DNA of 64,000 nucleotides from contig CM033712.1 of NCBI GenBank assembly GCA_019671005.1, positions 72,800,479 to 72,864,478 of the forward strand, in the 5' to 3' direction. Positions 37,568 to 46,777 of the stretch are shown in pieces; positions within the stretch are counted from its first letter, which is position 1, and each line of letters starts with the position of its first letter. The stretch comes from Hibiscus mutabilis (taxonomy: Eukaryota > Streptophyta > Magnoliopsida > Malvales > Malvaceae). The notes below the pieces were generated by a model. That model saw only the letters and a list, made by a program, of their open reading frames with translations. It was not told the origin of the DNA and ran no database searches. The position numbers were made by a program, and so were the translations under genes.

Positions 37568-37979
37568 TATAATATTTGAATTCTTGTTTAGGGCAGCTAT
37601 ATGTAGGGTAATAGCTAAGATTGAACGTGTTGGGCACCATATCTAAACCTGAACCCGAACCGAACAAAACCCTAACAGACATAAAAGTGACAAAGAAAGG
37701 TAACAGCAAAAAAAGTGACAAAACCGTAGCAGACATAAAAGTGACAAACAAAGACCAAAAGAAAAAATAACAGCAACATACACATGAAATACTAATTACA
37801 AAAGGAGATATTGACATTAGTTAAATATTTCATTAACATACACATTAATATTAGTCTCGAGTTCGATCCTAAACAATTCATTTTCATCGATGTACGTATA
37901 CATGAAACATCGAAAGAATAAGGGAAAAAAACAGATAAAATAAGGCCTAAGAGAGCTTACATTCAAGCTTATTTTTTAT

Positions 37980-38444
37980 TCATATGAAAAGGCCTTGAGG
38001 CAAGATCCCAGTGAAATTCGCAATCATCTGCGGTGTAAAAACGTCGTCGTCGAAGGCATCAAACGGGCCGCCGCCGTGGTCGTCATCGTCGGCAATGGCG
38101 GAATACGGCTGTCGGTCAAAGATGGGGACCTCTTCTACGTGATAATCGGTAGTAATGGTACCTTTCTTTGCCACTGCTTCGGGGACCCTTTGATTGCCGC
38201 CGTCGTTGTTGTTGTCTCCGCCGACGTCATCGACCGCTTCCTCCGTGTCGGTGAACTTCGCCGGGTCGTTGGGTAATTCGGCGTCTTGGCCGGTGAGTTT
38301 CTGCACTAGGGCCCTGAATTTCGAGGCACTGATCTTCACTTTCATGGGGTTTGATATGTACACTACTTTGATAGGTTTCTTGGACTTGGATTTTCTGGGT
38401 GATAATTTTCTTGTCTGCAGAGTACTGCTTAATGAATCACCCAT
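37980..38444 (-). CDS. VQ-motif protein, SIB1/SIB2-like
   Basis: An intronless 154-residue protein. The VQ motif F-x3-V-Q-x-L-T-G lies at residues 43-52 (FRALVQKLTG). It is preceded by the basic stretch SPRKSKSKKPIKVVYISNP, shared with the sigma-factor-binding proteins SIB1 (VQ23) and SIB2 (VQ16) of Arabidopsis. The C-terminus is acidic and Asp-rich and ends FTPQMIANFTGILPQGLFI, like the SIB tail. SIB proteins bind group I WRKY factors such as WRKY33 through the VQ motif and also enter plastids, and they work in defence signalling (family knowledge). I chose the ATG at 38444 over the upstream in-frame one at 38516, because family members start close to this Ser/Lys-rich leader and their length is about 150. 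The chromovirus sits 423 bp upstream in the same orientation. Confidence 0.9.
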   Translation of the reverse strand: MGDSLSSTLQTRKLSPRKSKSKKPIKVVYISNPMKVKISASKFRALVQKLTGQDAELPNDPAKFTDTEEAVDDVGGDNNNDGGNQRVPEAVAKKGTITTDYHVEEVPIFDRQPYSAIADDDDHGGGPFDAFDDDVFTPQMIANFTGILPQGLFI

Positions 38445-38867
38445 TTTCGGGTTAACCGATTTTCTCGGGAAAATAAGAGATTGATGAGAAGAGTGGTTTC
38501 TGAGGAAAATGAACAAGTTTTCTGAAAATTAAGCTGAGAAATAATGATAAGAGAAGGAAAATAAAGTGGGGAAAATGGAAATAAAAATAAGGTAGAGACG
38601 TTGGGATTTAAACGTTGGATATAAACAACAAGATGAATGCTTATCAATGTGTGAACTAAGCCAGACGCTAAGCTGGAGCGTGTTCAGCCACGATCTCACT
38701 ATATTTTTCTGATAAATTATACCACAAGTCATTATATTATGAATAAATCTATAATTGATTATTTATTTTAAAGAAGAGTTAACTATAAAATAAGTGTTAA
38801 CCTATATTCAAAAATATAAGGGTTAACCTATACCTCTGTTTTTTTATTAGAAATGGGGAGATTATAA
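38445..38867 (-). promoter_or_regulatory. Proximal promoter and 5' UTR of the VQ gene
   Basis: Only 423 bp of original upstream DNA remain before the chromovirus. On the minus strand a TTTATAT box lies at 38619-38625, about 175 bp before the ATG, and is the best core-promoter candidate. The sequence is A-rich near the ATG, consistent with a leader. Confidence 0.5.
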
Positions 38868-39411
38868 TGTCACGTCCGTAAATTCACTCAAACTAGGACG
38901 TGTGGCCTTGGGTGCTTTCTGGACGGTTTAGCAACCAAGTAAGCCTAAACTGATCTAAGCTAGAATGCTTGGATCGTCGCGGAAACGAAAAGAACAAAGA
39001 AATGAAATGGCTAGCAAAGAAAACCGAGGGAAATGAGTGAATGCTCAATGTATTACTCAAATCAGAAGTGATCAAATGAGGTAAGGGTGAGCCTCTATTT
39101 ATACTTGAAGCCCCCTACATCCAACGGCTAAGATGAAAGTAAATCAACGGGCAAGAGTAAAGCTGTACAATTATATCCCTTGATCCTAGCTATTTGGATC
39201 AAACTTGCCAAAGATAAGGGATTACAACATATATGGAAATATTCAAGAGGATAAGGCTTGTTGACTTGTGATACTTGCCAAATTTGATGGCTCTTCAACC
39301 CCAAGTGATGGGCTAGCTCGGATGGGTACTGGCAAGCCCAAAATGGCGTGGAGGGCCTCCTCAGCTGCCTGGTGTACGCTGGGCTCGGACCCTAGGGTGC
39401 GGGCCGTGACA
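38868..39411 (-). repeat. 3' LTR of the chromovirus, facing the VQ gene
   Basis: This LTR is the copy nearest the VQ gene and reads in the same direction. A TATAAATA box on the minus strand lies at 39096-39103 (plus-strand TATTTATA), conserved in the partner LTR at 45524-45531. A transcript from it would run toward the VQ start codon about 650 bp away. The reading frame of the pol polyprotein also enters this LTR and stops at 39243. Confidence 0.95.
39096..39103 (-). promoter_or_regulatory. LTR TATA box upstream of the VQ gene
   Basis: TATAAATA on the minus strand, in the context GTATAAATAGAGG, is the likely U3 core promoter of the LTR. Confidence 0.65.
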
Positions 39412-39890
39412 ATCTCCCCCACTGGTTCTGGCGACGCCCTCGTCGCTCGACTGGTATGGTAGTGCTCCACTTGGTTCTTGAATTGCCAAAGGGCCTCGGC
39501 TGGTTCCCAACTACCCTCACTGTCGGGAAGTCTCATCCACTGAACAAAGTACTCGTGTCTCGGCCAGTAGTTTTGCCGTCGAATAACTCTTTCTGCTTGG
39601 ATCTCTCGAACCTCGTTCTCATAGGAGACCTTCACTCCGACTGGCGCTCGGTGTGACTTGCCTCGATCTGGATCTGACTCATCTTGATGGTATGGCTTGA
39701 GTTGACTGACATGGAACACTGGATGAGTTCGAATGGTCGAAGGCAACTCCAATCTGTAGGCCATGGTGCCTACTCGCTTCACAACTTCGAATGGACCGTC
39801 GTATCTTCGCACAAAACCTTTGTGCATGTTCTTGTCGCGAAAGATCCCAGTGATTTTGGCAAGGACTTGATCACCCACTTGGAAGTTCAC
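39243..39890 (-). pseudogene. Integrase C-terminus and chromodomain of the chromovirus
   Basis: A 215-codon open frame starts with FQVGDQVLAKITGIFRD and RRYDGPFEVVKRVG (the GPY/F region) and PVFHVSQLKPY. It continues through the chromodomain: VREIQAERVIRRQNYWPRHE, YFVQWMRLPDSEGSWEPAEA, then a tail. The aromatic residues Tyr and Trp of the chromodomain pocket are present. The frame crosses the polypurine tract and ends inside the 3' LTR, which has been described for CRM-clade chromoviruses. It belongs to the integrase frame upstream but is separated from it by frame breaks near 39905-39955. Confidence 0.92.
39413..39421 (-). other. Polypurine tract of the chromovirus
   Basis: On the minus strand TGGGGGAGA lies just before the 3' LTR and within the coding frame of the C-terminal tail. 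Confidence 0.8.
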
Positions 39891-39955
39891 GTCCCTACGC
39901 TTTCAATCTGCCCACTTCTTGGTCCGCTTCCCTGCCTTATGTAAACAAGCTCGGG

Positions 39956-40520
39956 CTAAGTCGTGATTTTCTTGCCACTCCTTGGCAAACTTGTGTGTTG
40001 CTGGATTAGGCCCCTTATACTTGGTAGCACCGCGTTGGGTGTAAGCGGTTGTTGCCTTGCCACGATCTCAAACGGACTTTGGTTGGTCGTCTCGCTCCGT
40101 TGTAAGTTGTAAGAAAACTGGGCCACATCTAACAGCTTTGGCCAGTCGCGTTGTGTGGCACTCATATAGTGCCTCAAATAGATCTCCAACAAAGCATTCA
40201 CTCATTCGGTTTGCTCGTCGGTTTGTGGGTGAAAACTAGTTGAGAAGTTCAAACTTGATCCCAAGAGCTTGAACAACTCGGTCCAAAACTTCCCTATGAA
40301 CCGCGAGTCTCGGTCACTGATGATTGTCTTTGGCACTCCCCAAAGCTTCACCATATGCTTGAGGAAAAGACGGCCTGCCTCCTCTGCTGGGCATGCCTTA
40401 GACGCTAGAATAAACGTCTCATACTTCAAAAACCTATCAAAACAACCATAATAGTAGACAGGCCATCAGTGCTAGGCAAACCGACAATAAAGTCCATGGA
40501 AAGACTCTCTCATGGTCACT
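39956..40520 (-). pseudogene. Integrase core of the chromovirus
   Basis: Frames give SLSMDFIVGLPSTDG near 40505-40465 with the first catalytic Asp. Next is MVKLWGVPKTIISDRDSRFI with the second Asp, then FWTELFKLLGSSLNFSTSFH. QTDEQTE is followed by TGA where relatives have Arg, then MNALLEIYLRHYMSATQRDW with the catalytic Glu region. QFSYNLQRSETTNQSPFEIV follows. The TGA at about 40200 fits a CGA-to-TGA change. Confidence 0.88.
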
Positions 40521-41313
40521 CGGGAATGGGCAATAGATGCAACAGTCCCGTTGGTTTTTTTATTTCTACCTTGTCCTGTTGGCACACAAGACAAGTCCTC
40601 ACATAGGCTTCAACATCCTCGTTCATGTGTGGCCAGTAGTAGTGCTCGCTGATTACTGTCATGGTCTGATTCATCCCTAGATGTCTAGCCCACTTGGAGT
40701 CATGACACTCCTTCATGAGCTCTTTTCGCAATTCTCTAAACTGAGGCACGTAGAGATGGTGTCCTTTGAAATAAAGTAAGTCCCCCTCGAGCCAAAACCT
40801 TCTGGTTTTCCCTTCTTTGGCATACTCGATCAACATTTTGGTTGTTGGGTCATGTGACAACCCCTCCTTGATGCGCTCCAACAATTGTCCCTTCGGAAAG
40901 CTAACAAACTCCATGTTGTACCTTCGGCTTAAGGCATCGGCAACAGAATTCACTTTCTCTGGCTTGTATTCCATGGAAAAATTGAACTCTGCAAGGAATT
41001 CTTGCCAACGAGCCTGCTTGGGAGACAATTTCTTCTGGGTTAGAAAATAGCTATTGGCAATATTATCGGTGAATACCATATACCTCAACCCAAGTATGTG
41101 GTGACGCCAAGTACGCAAGCAATGCACTACTGTTGTCATCTCCTTCTCATGGACTGTGTATCTCCTCTCGGTCTCATTGAGCTTCCGATTCTCATATGCA
41201 ACCGGATGTCCCTCTTGCATTAGGACCCAACCAATGGCAACATCGGATGCATCGGTGTAAATCTCGAAAGGCTTGATGTGATCTGGCAACACCAATACTA
41301 GCTTACTCGTCAT
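40516..41313 (-). pseudogene. RNase H and integrase zinc-finger part of the chromovirus
   Basis: An open frame of 265 codons reads FEIYTDASDVAIGWVLMQEG, the RNase H core with its catalytic Asp. FTDNIANSYFLTQKKLSPKQ, EYKPEKVNSVADALSRR and CHDSKWARHLGMNQTMTVI follow. CLVCQQDKVEIKKP closes the HHCC zinc finger of integrase. The frame begins just after a deletion that removed the end of the RT thumb (near 41340), so it is not joined in frame to the RT. Confidence 0.92.
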
Positions 41314-41329
41314 GGCCTTCTTTAGTCCC

Positions 41330-42013
41330 TCAAAAGCTTCTTGACACTCGGTGCTCGGTTAATAGTGTGGCGATCTTAGAGTAACCCTTGACGAACTTTC
41401 GGTAGTAATTGGCTAGCCCCAAGAAGGATCTCAACTCTGTCACCTTAGTTGGAGGCTCCCAATCTGAGATGGCTTGAACTTTGGCCCCATCCATCCGGAT
41501 CTTGCCGCCTCCAACTATGTGGCCTAAAAAAGGGACCTCTATCTGAGCAAACAAGCACTTCTCCTCTTTTACATAGAGCTTGTTTTCCCGCAAGACCTCG
41601 AACACTTACCTCAAGTGTTCCACATGCTCCCCAAGGCTCTTGCTATAGATGACAATGTCATCGAGGTAAACTACAACGAACTGATCAAGGAAGGGTTGTA
41701 GTACCTTATTTATCAGGGTGCAGAAGGTGGCGGGAGCATTCGTGAGGCCGAATGGCATCACAAGAAATTCATATGAACCGTAGCGTGTTACACAAGCTAT
41801 CTTCGGCTCATCTCCTTCTGCAATCCTCCATTGCCAATATCCGGACCACAAATCCAACTTGGTGAACCACCTTGCACCACCAAGTTGATCGAACAAGTCT
41901 GCTATGAGCTGGATCGGGTACTTGTTCTTCACAGTGAGCTTTTTCAAAGCCCGATAGTCGATGCACATTCGAAGAGTCTCATCATGTTTCTTCTGAAAGA
42001 GTACCAGAGCATC
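41330..42013 (-). pseudogene. Reverse transcriptase of the chromovirus, main part
   Basis: Frame 42013-41606 has ALVLFQKKHDETLRMCIDYR, KYPIQLIADLFDQLGG, FGLTNAPATF and VVYLDDIVIYSKSLGEH, with the catalytic YLDD intact. After a TAA at about 41606 the homology continues at 41605-41330 with VFEVLRENKLYVKEEKC, LGHIVGGGKIRMDGAKVQAI, FLGLANYYRKFVKGYSKIA. It then goes out of frame at a short deletion. The 5' part of the RT lies beyond the nested solo LTR. Confidence 0.93.
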
Positions 42014-43327
42014 TGTAATCACTCATTTTTGACCGGGTTTTAGTGTTATTAGTATTATTTTAATAATAATATAAAATTAATAAAAATTCAAAAAAAAATA
42101 AAAAATAGATTATTAAAAAAAAGGAAGAAAATTGCGTGGAGCAGGGTGCTCCACGTCACCCTTAACCCATCCCCTTTGGCCTATAAATAGGCAGCAATTA
42201 CACACAATTCTCACGCCCAATTTGGCTATGAAATTGGCAATTGTGAATTGCCACCCAATTCATGGGGGCTAGGCCGGCCGCAAGGCTGGCCGGGGTTGGG
42301 GGCAGTGCCCTCGACCCCAGTTGATTCGATCTAACATTTGATCGGGGTCCTATTTTAGGTCCGATCTAGTTAATATTTTTGGAGGGGTCGCGGTAGATCT
42401 CGGTGGGGTTCAATCGGAGTTCGTTATTCGAGCTCCTAGTTAGGTATATTTTCTTCCCTTTTTTATTAGTGTTGTAATTTTTATAATTTAATGAAGTATT
42501 AGTTATTTTAAAATTGTAGTCTTATTTTTTATTTTTGTATGTTTATGCTTTAGATTGATATTTAATATGTTTTAAATTTGTGCTTTATATTAATATTTTA
42601 TTTATGTTAGATATGTTTTATTTATGAGTTAGATTAATATTTATGTATGTATGTTTTAGAATAGTATTTTATTTATGTTGAATTTGTTTTTATTTATGTT
42701 AGATTAATATTTATGAATATTAGTATTTTATTTATGCTAAATATGTCTTTATTTATGAGTTAGATTAATATGTATATATGTATGTTTTAGTTTAGTATCA
42801 TATTTATGTTAGATTAGTATTCTGTTATGTTAATATTTATTGCATTTAAATATTTTGCCATGTTTTATATTTTGCTCATTAAGGTTGCATAATGATATAT
42901 AAATTGTCAATGCAGTGCCCTTTTATCCGAGCGTAAACGGGGCCAGTATCAGGCGTAGTGATAGTGGTTGGGCGTTTACTCTCAAATAACGGGGCCCTTA
43001 AAATTTATTCGCAATTATGACCGAATTTTAAACTAATCGTCACTTTAATCCGGAAAATCTAATATTAATAAAGCGGTAATTATTAAAGTACCAATTTTGG
43101 GCGGTATGGGGGTGCTAATCCTTCCCCATCCGTAACCGACTTTCGAACCCAATAATTTTTAAATCTCTGGTTTTATGGTGTTCGGCCTACCTAAGTGGCC
43201 GGTGGCGACTCCAATTTTTAATAACATACGATATTTTCAAAACCCCTACGGAATAAATATTTTATATCCAAAAAATCACAAACACTTCAAAAAATCCACG
43301 TTTTTAGCAATAAAGGACATCGCTACA
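42014..43327 (+). mobile_element. Solo LTR of a Tat/Ogre-like element nested in the chromovirus
   Basis: It starts TGTAATCACTCATTTTTGAC and ends GGACATCGCTACA. It is flanked by GCATC (42009-42013) and GCACC (43328-43332), a 5-bp target duplication with one change. Removing it restores the codons for APYGALVLF of the chromovirus RT. The start is like the LTRs at 3412 and 12145, and the GGTGGCGACTCC motif sits near the end. CTATAAATAG at 42181-42190 is a TATA box on the plus strand, followed by a GC-rich leader. It is younger than the chromovirus insertion. Confidence 0.93.
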
Positions 43328-43840
43328 GCACCATAGGGTGCCTTTGATGGTCAAATATAGCCTGCATCGAGGAGTTCCTTCAATTGTCTGCGTAACTCAT
43401 CTAGTTCTAGCGGAGCCATTCGGTAAAGGGCTCTAGCGGGTGGCTCTGCGTTCGGCACAAGCTCAATCTTGTGATCGACATCCCTTTTCGGTAGAAGATC
43501 CTTAGGCAACTCGGCAGGCATTATGTCACAGAATTCTGCCAAAACTTGTCATACTTTTGCTGGAACATCCTCGGTCATGGTGGGCTCATTAGTTACCAAT
43601 GTTGCTAGGTAGGTTGGCTCTTCCTTGCGAACTCTCTTGCTGAATTGGATGGCTGAAAGTATTTTGGCCCTAACTCCAGCTACTCGGTTTACCGGAACGA
43701 TACATTGGCCTCTCGAATCAAGTATGCACAAGCAATCGGCAAATGGAACAGGAAATGCATTAATCTTGTCAAGGAAACTAAGCCCAATGACAAAGTCGAA
43801 ATCATCAAGTGGAATTACCTTGATGTTTTCCTTACCAGAC
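43328..43840 (-). pseudogene. RT N-terminus and protease-RT linker of the chromovirus
   Basis: The frame at 43542-43351 reads LPKRDVDHKIELVPNAEPPA, RALYRMAPLELDELRRQLKE and LLDAGYI. Then a TGA follows, where relatives read Arg, then PSKAPYG up to the nested LTR. Upstream (43731-43549) is CILDSRGQCIVPVNR, matching the linker after the protease. The stop at 43349-43351 fits CGA-to-TGA. Confidence 0.88.
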
Positions 43841-44225
43841 TAGCCTCCAATCTCGAGTTTGACTCTTTTTGCTACTCCTGCAATCAGAGCCTCCTTAGTA
43901 TTCACGGTCTTGATGAACCCACTTGCCTTCTCAACATGAAGGTCAAGTTTCTTTGCGGCCTGTTCGGACATGAACAACTCTGAGGCACCGGTGTCCACTA
44001 GTGTACTCAACTTCTGGCCTGCAATGGTGATGTCGACAAACATCAGCCCTTTCTTCTTGGAACCCTTCTTGACCTCCATGCAACTGAGGATGGAGCCAAG
44101 CTTGAGGGTCTTCTCTTGCTCTTGTTTTTCTTGGATTGCAGCAACTTTCTGTCTATGTGGGCAATTACTTTTGTAGTGTGGTCCTCCACACTCAAAACAT
44201 CTGAGATTTTCTTCCCCTCTCTTAT
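43841..44225 (-). pseudogene. Gag zinc knuckle and aspartic protease of the chromovirus
   Basis: CFECGGPHYKSNC (near 44200-44160) is an intact CCHC knuckle in the C-x2-C-x3-H-x4-C spacing common in chromoviruses. It is followed by HRQKVAAIQEKQEQEKTLKL. The protease at 44079-43840 has LMFVDITIAGQKLSTLVDTG, with the DTGAS active site, and LFMSEQAAKKLDLHVEKASG. It ends at a stop after LEIGG. Confidence 0.88.
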
Positions 44226-45240
44226 TCCGGTTCCATGGTTGGTTGGCCGTATAATTGGCGTTGGATTACCTATTGGAATTGTTCTTTGGTTTGTCTCTCC
44301 CACCATTGCCTCCATTACCACGTAACTTTGGCTTTGGTTTGGTTGACTCATTTCTGCTGGCACTATGCTCCTTCAATGATTCTGCAATCGTCATGGCTTT
44401 GGAGAGTTCCTTCACGTCTCTCCGTTCTAGCTCGGTGTTCACCCATGGCTTTAGTCCATCCATAAACTGGAAAAGAGCATCATTCTCGGATAAGTCTGGG
44501 ATCTGAAGTTGAAGCTCGCTGCACTCTCGAACATAGTCTCGAAGGGTCCCGACATGCTTAAGAGCTCTAAGCTTCGATATTGCCTCATTCTCGGTATTGC
44601 CCCGGTAAAACTGCTCCTTCAATTCTGTTTGGAACTCAGCCTATGTTCCAACAGCGGTGCCCCCATGCTGCTCATCTAAGCACCTACGTCGCCACCACAA
44701 CATAGCGGCATCAGATAAATAAATCGAAGCAGTTGTTACCTTTTCGGTATCATCCACAATACCCATTGCCTTAAAATACTGCTCAAGTCCCCACATGAAG
44801 TTCTCTACTTCCTGAGCAGATCTAGTCCCCTTGAATGGCTTGGGTTTCGGGGCGTCGATCCTGGGCTTGGACACAGTTGCTTCGGCCATCATGTCATTCA
44901 ACATGGCATTCTTGTAGAGAAGTAGCTCGGCACTGAGTTTCTTTACCTCTTTCATCATCTCTTCCTTCACAGCTTCAACGGTAGCTTTGATGGAGAGATC
45001 TTGGTCGTTCAACGACTCATACAGGTTCTCGAGATTCTCATTAACCTTCTTCATGATGTCTTCCTTCATGGAATCCATCTTCTCGAAGCGCTCATCGGCT
45101 TCCTCATGGGCCCCTTGAAGCTCGACAATCGACTCTTCAAGCTTGACGACCCTCTTGTCCAATGCAGCAACAATGTCTCTCGAACTCTCTCGTTTCTTCC
45201 CGACAGCTGCAGAACGAGTCTCACGGTCAGATGCTGGGAC
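44226..45240 (-). pseudogene. Gag capsid region of the chromovirus
   Basis: The ATG at 45162 opens MDKRVVKLEESIVELQGAHE, a coiled-coil N-terminus. PFKGTRSAQEVENFMWGLEQ and SDAAMLWWRRRC follow, the Retrotrans_gag core. A TAG at 44641-44643 interrupts it, then EQFYRGNTENEAISKLRALK and DALFQFMDGLKPWVNTELER continue. The stops lie where relatives have Trp or Gln. The true start could lie upstream of 45162. Confidence 0.88.
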
Positions 45241-45281
45241 CTCACTGGCGTTCTATGGTGCCATTTTTTTCGACAAAATTG

Positions 45282-45293
45282 GCTATGGTACCA
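45282..45293 (-). other. Primer-binding site of the chromovirus
   Basis: On the minus strand TGGTACCATAGC follows the 5' LTR after two bases. It matches the initiator tRNA-Met primer site TGGTATCAGAGC at 10 of 12 positions. Confidence 0.75.
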
Positions 45294-45295
45294 AT

Positions 45296-45839
45296 TGTCA
45301 CGTCCGTAAATTCACTCAAACTAGGACGTGCGGCCTTGGGTACTTCTTGGACGGTTTAGCAACCAAGTAAGCCTAAACTGGTCTAAGCTAGAATGCTTGG
45401 ATTGTCGCGGAAACGAAAAGAACAAAGAAAGGAAATGGCTAGTATTGACAACCAAGGGAAATGAGTGAATGCTCAATGTATTACTCAAATCAGAAGTGAT
45501 CAAATGAGATGAGGGTGAACCTTTATTTATACTTTAAGCCCCCTACATCCAACGGCTAAGATGAAAGCAAATCAACAGATAAGTGTAAAGCTGTACAAGT
45601 ATATCCCTTGATCCTAGCTATTTGGATCAAACTTGCCAAAGATAAGGGATTACAACAGATAAGGAAATATTCAAGAGGATAAGGCTTGTTGACTTGTGAT
45701 ACTTGCCATATCCGATGGCTCTTCAACCCCAAGTGATAGGCTAGCTCAGATGGGTGCTGGCAAGCCAAAAATGGCGTGGAGTGCCTCCTCAGCTGCCTGG
45801 TGTGCGCTGGGCTCGGACCCTAGGGTGCGGGCCGTGACA
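45296..45839 (-). repeat. 5' LTR of the chromovirus
   Basis: Exactly the same length (544 bp) as the 3' LTR, with the same TGTCACG/CGTGACA ends. About 34 mismatches to the partner were counted by eye. The TATA box is at 45524-45531 on the minus strand. Confidence 0.95.
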
Positions 45840-46039
45840 ATAACCTATACTTTTTTTTGATAATAAGTGTAAAGAAGAAGAAAATACAATATACCCAATG
45901 GGCATAAAATTAATAATTAGTTATTTTCCTTCTTATTTTTCTTTCCACTATTATTTTACAATGTTTCAACAATATTTTCTTAAAATATTAAATTCACTTA
46001 TTTTATAAAACAAACAAATTTAATTTGTTGATTTAGCAA

Positions 46040-46205
46040 GGGCTAGTGAAATGAGAAGTTAAATTTTTAGCAAGGTCAGGGTTCGAATTATAATGTTGTG
46101 AATAGAGTAAATTAGATTGAGAAGGTCACTCTCATATTGAGTCATTACAATACTTGATCTAGATTAGTCAATCAATCAATCGAATATTGATAATTATATC
46201 AACAA
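46040..46205 (+). repeat. SINE-like repeat, family A, copy 1
   Basis: GGCTAGTGAAATGAG is followed by AGGTCAGGGTTCGAATTATA, then TTGTGAATAGAGTAAATT. This looks like a tRNA-derived box A/box B head and a shared body. The copies at 46333, 52275, 53700, 61880 and 63690 have the same order of blocks. Confidence 0.55.
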
Positions 46206-46332
46206 AATCTAATTTATTAAAATCCCTCATTTTTAAGTTATGAAAATGATATTTAAATTATTATAAATAAAAAATCTAGCCCTAAAAATCTACTAAACAC
46301 ACTTAAAACCTAAGCATTAAATACCAACAATT

Positions 46333-46500
46333 TATTAGTCTAGTGGGATGAGGCATTAGATCTCCTAAGTAATGTCATGGGTTCGAGTTCTGATATTGTG
46401 AATACAATAAATTGAATTGAAAAAGATTGCCCCAAATAAACCTATATAATACTATATCCAAATTAATCAATCAATATATTAAATATCGATGATCATAAAA
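46333..46500 (+). repeat. SINE-like repeat, family A, copy 2
   Basis: The best-preserved member: TAGTCTAGTGGGATGAGG (box A-like) and TCATGGGTTCGAGTTCTG (box B-like), then ATATTGTGAATACAATAAAT. It fits a tRNA-derived SINE. Confidence 0.6.
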
Positions 46501-46668
46501 AATCTATGCATTAAATTTTACTCAAACATTCTAAAAAAAGTTTAATTAAGTTAAACACATTTTACCAAAAATACATAAAAAAAAAGAACGTGATATAACG
46601 CGCTTGTATAAGGCGTGAAGATAGAAAACAAAGAAAGAACCTATACTATCAGTGTATCAATAATTCTT

Positions 46669-46777
46669 CCACGTGGCATTATCTGAAAGCCCGTTAGATG
46701 TCATGACGTAACTGCTTTCCCAATTAGTGACGTCATCAAACCCACTACGGCCAATCAGGTTCGAGATGGCACGTCAC
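46669..46777. promoter_or_regulatory. Cluster of ACGT-core elements including TGACGTCA
   Basis: Within 110 bp are a G-box CCACGTGGC (46669-46677), TGACGTA (46704-46710), the palindrome TGACGTCA (46728-46735), a CCAAT box (46751-46755) and CACGTCAC (46770-46777). TGACG is the core bound by TGA bZIP factors, and CACGTG by other bZIP or bHLH factors (established knowledge). The block is much richer in GC than its flanks. No open frame starts beside it. Counted without the chromovirus, it lies about 1.2 kb upstream of the VQ start codon, so it may be the distal part of that promoter. Confidence 0.5.

Larger units (their letters stand above)
34909..37979. other. AT-rich intergenic spacer
   Basis: No gene is supported. 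It contains a tandem duplication of about 307 bp (35883-36498), TTTAGGG-like degenerate repeats near 35270-35420 and 36541-36640, a MITE (37306-37567), and the 3' flank of the VQ gene. The CACGTG at 35705-35710 stands alone. Confidence 0.6.
38868..45839 (-). mobile_element. Chromovirus (Ty3/gypsy) with nested solo LTR
   Basis: Two 544-bp LTRs (38868-39411 and 45296-45839) begin TGTCACG and end CGTGACA. They are flanked by 4-bp duplications ATAA (38864-38867 and 45840-45843). Gag, protease, RT, RNase H, integrase and a chromodomain follow each other on the minus strand. A tRNA-Met-like primer site and a polypurine tract are in the right places. By eye the LTRs differ at about 34 of 544 positions (near 94% identity). 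A 1314-bp solo LTR of the Tat-like family has inserted into the RT domain (42014-43327). Point stops and a deletion near 41345 make it non-autonomous now. Confidence 0.95.

Noticed and set aside
38194..38484. Plus-strand open frames over the VQ gene
   Set aside because: They are antisense shadows. The VQ motif, family length and composition support only the minus-strand frame.
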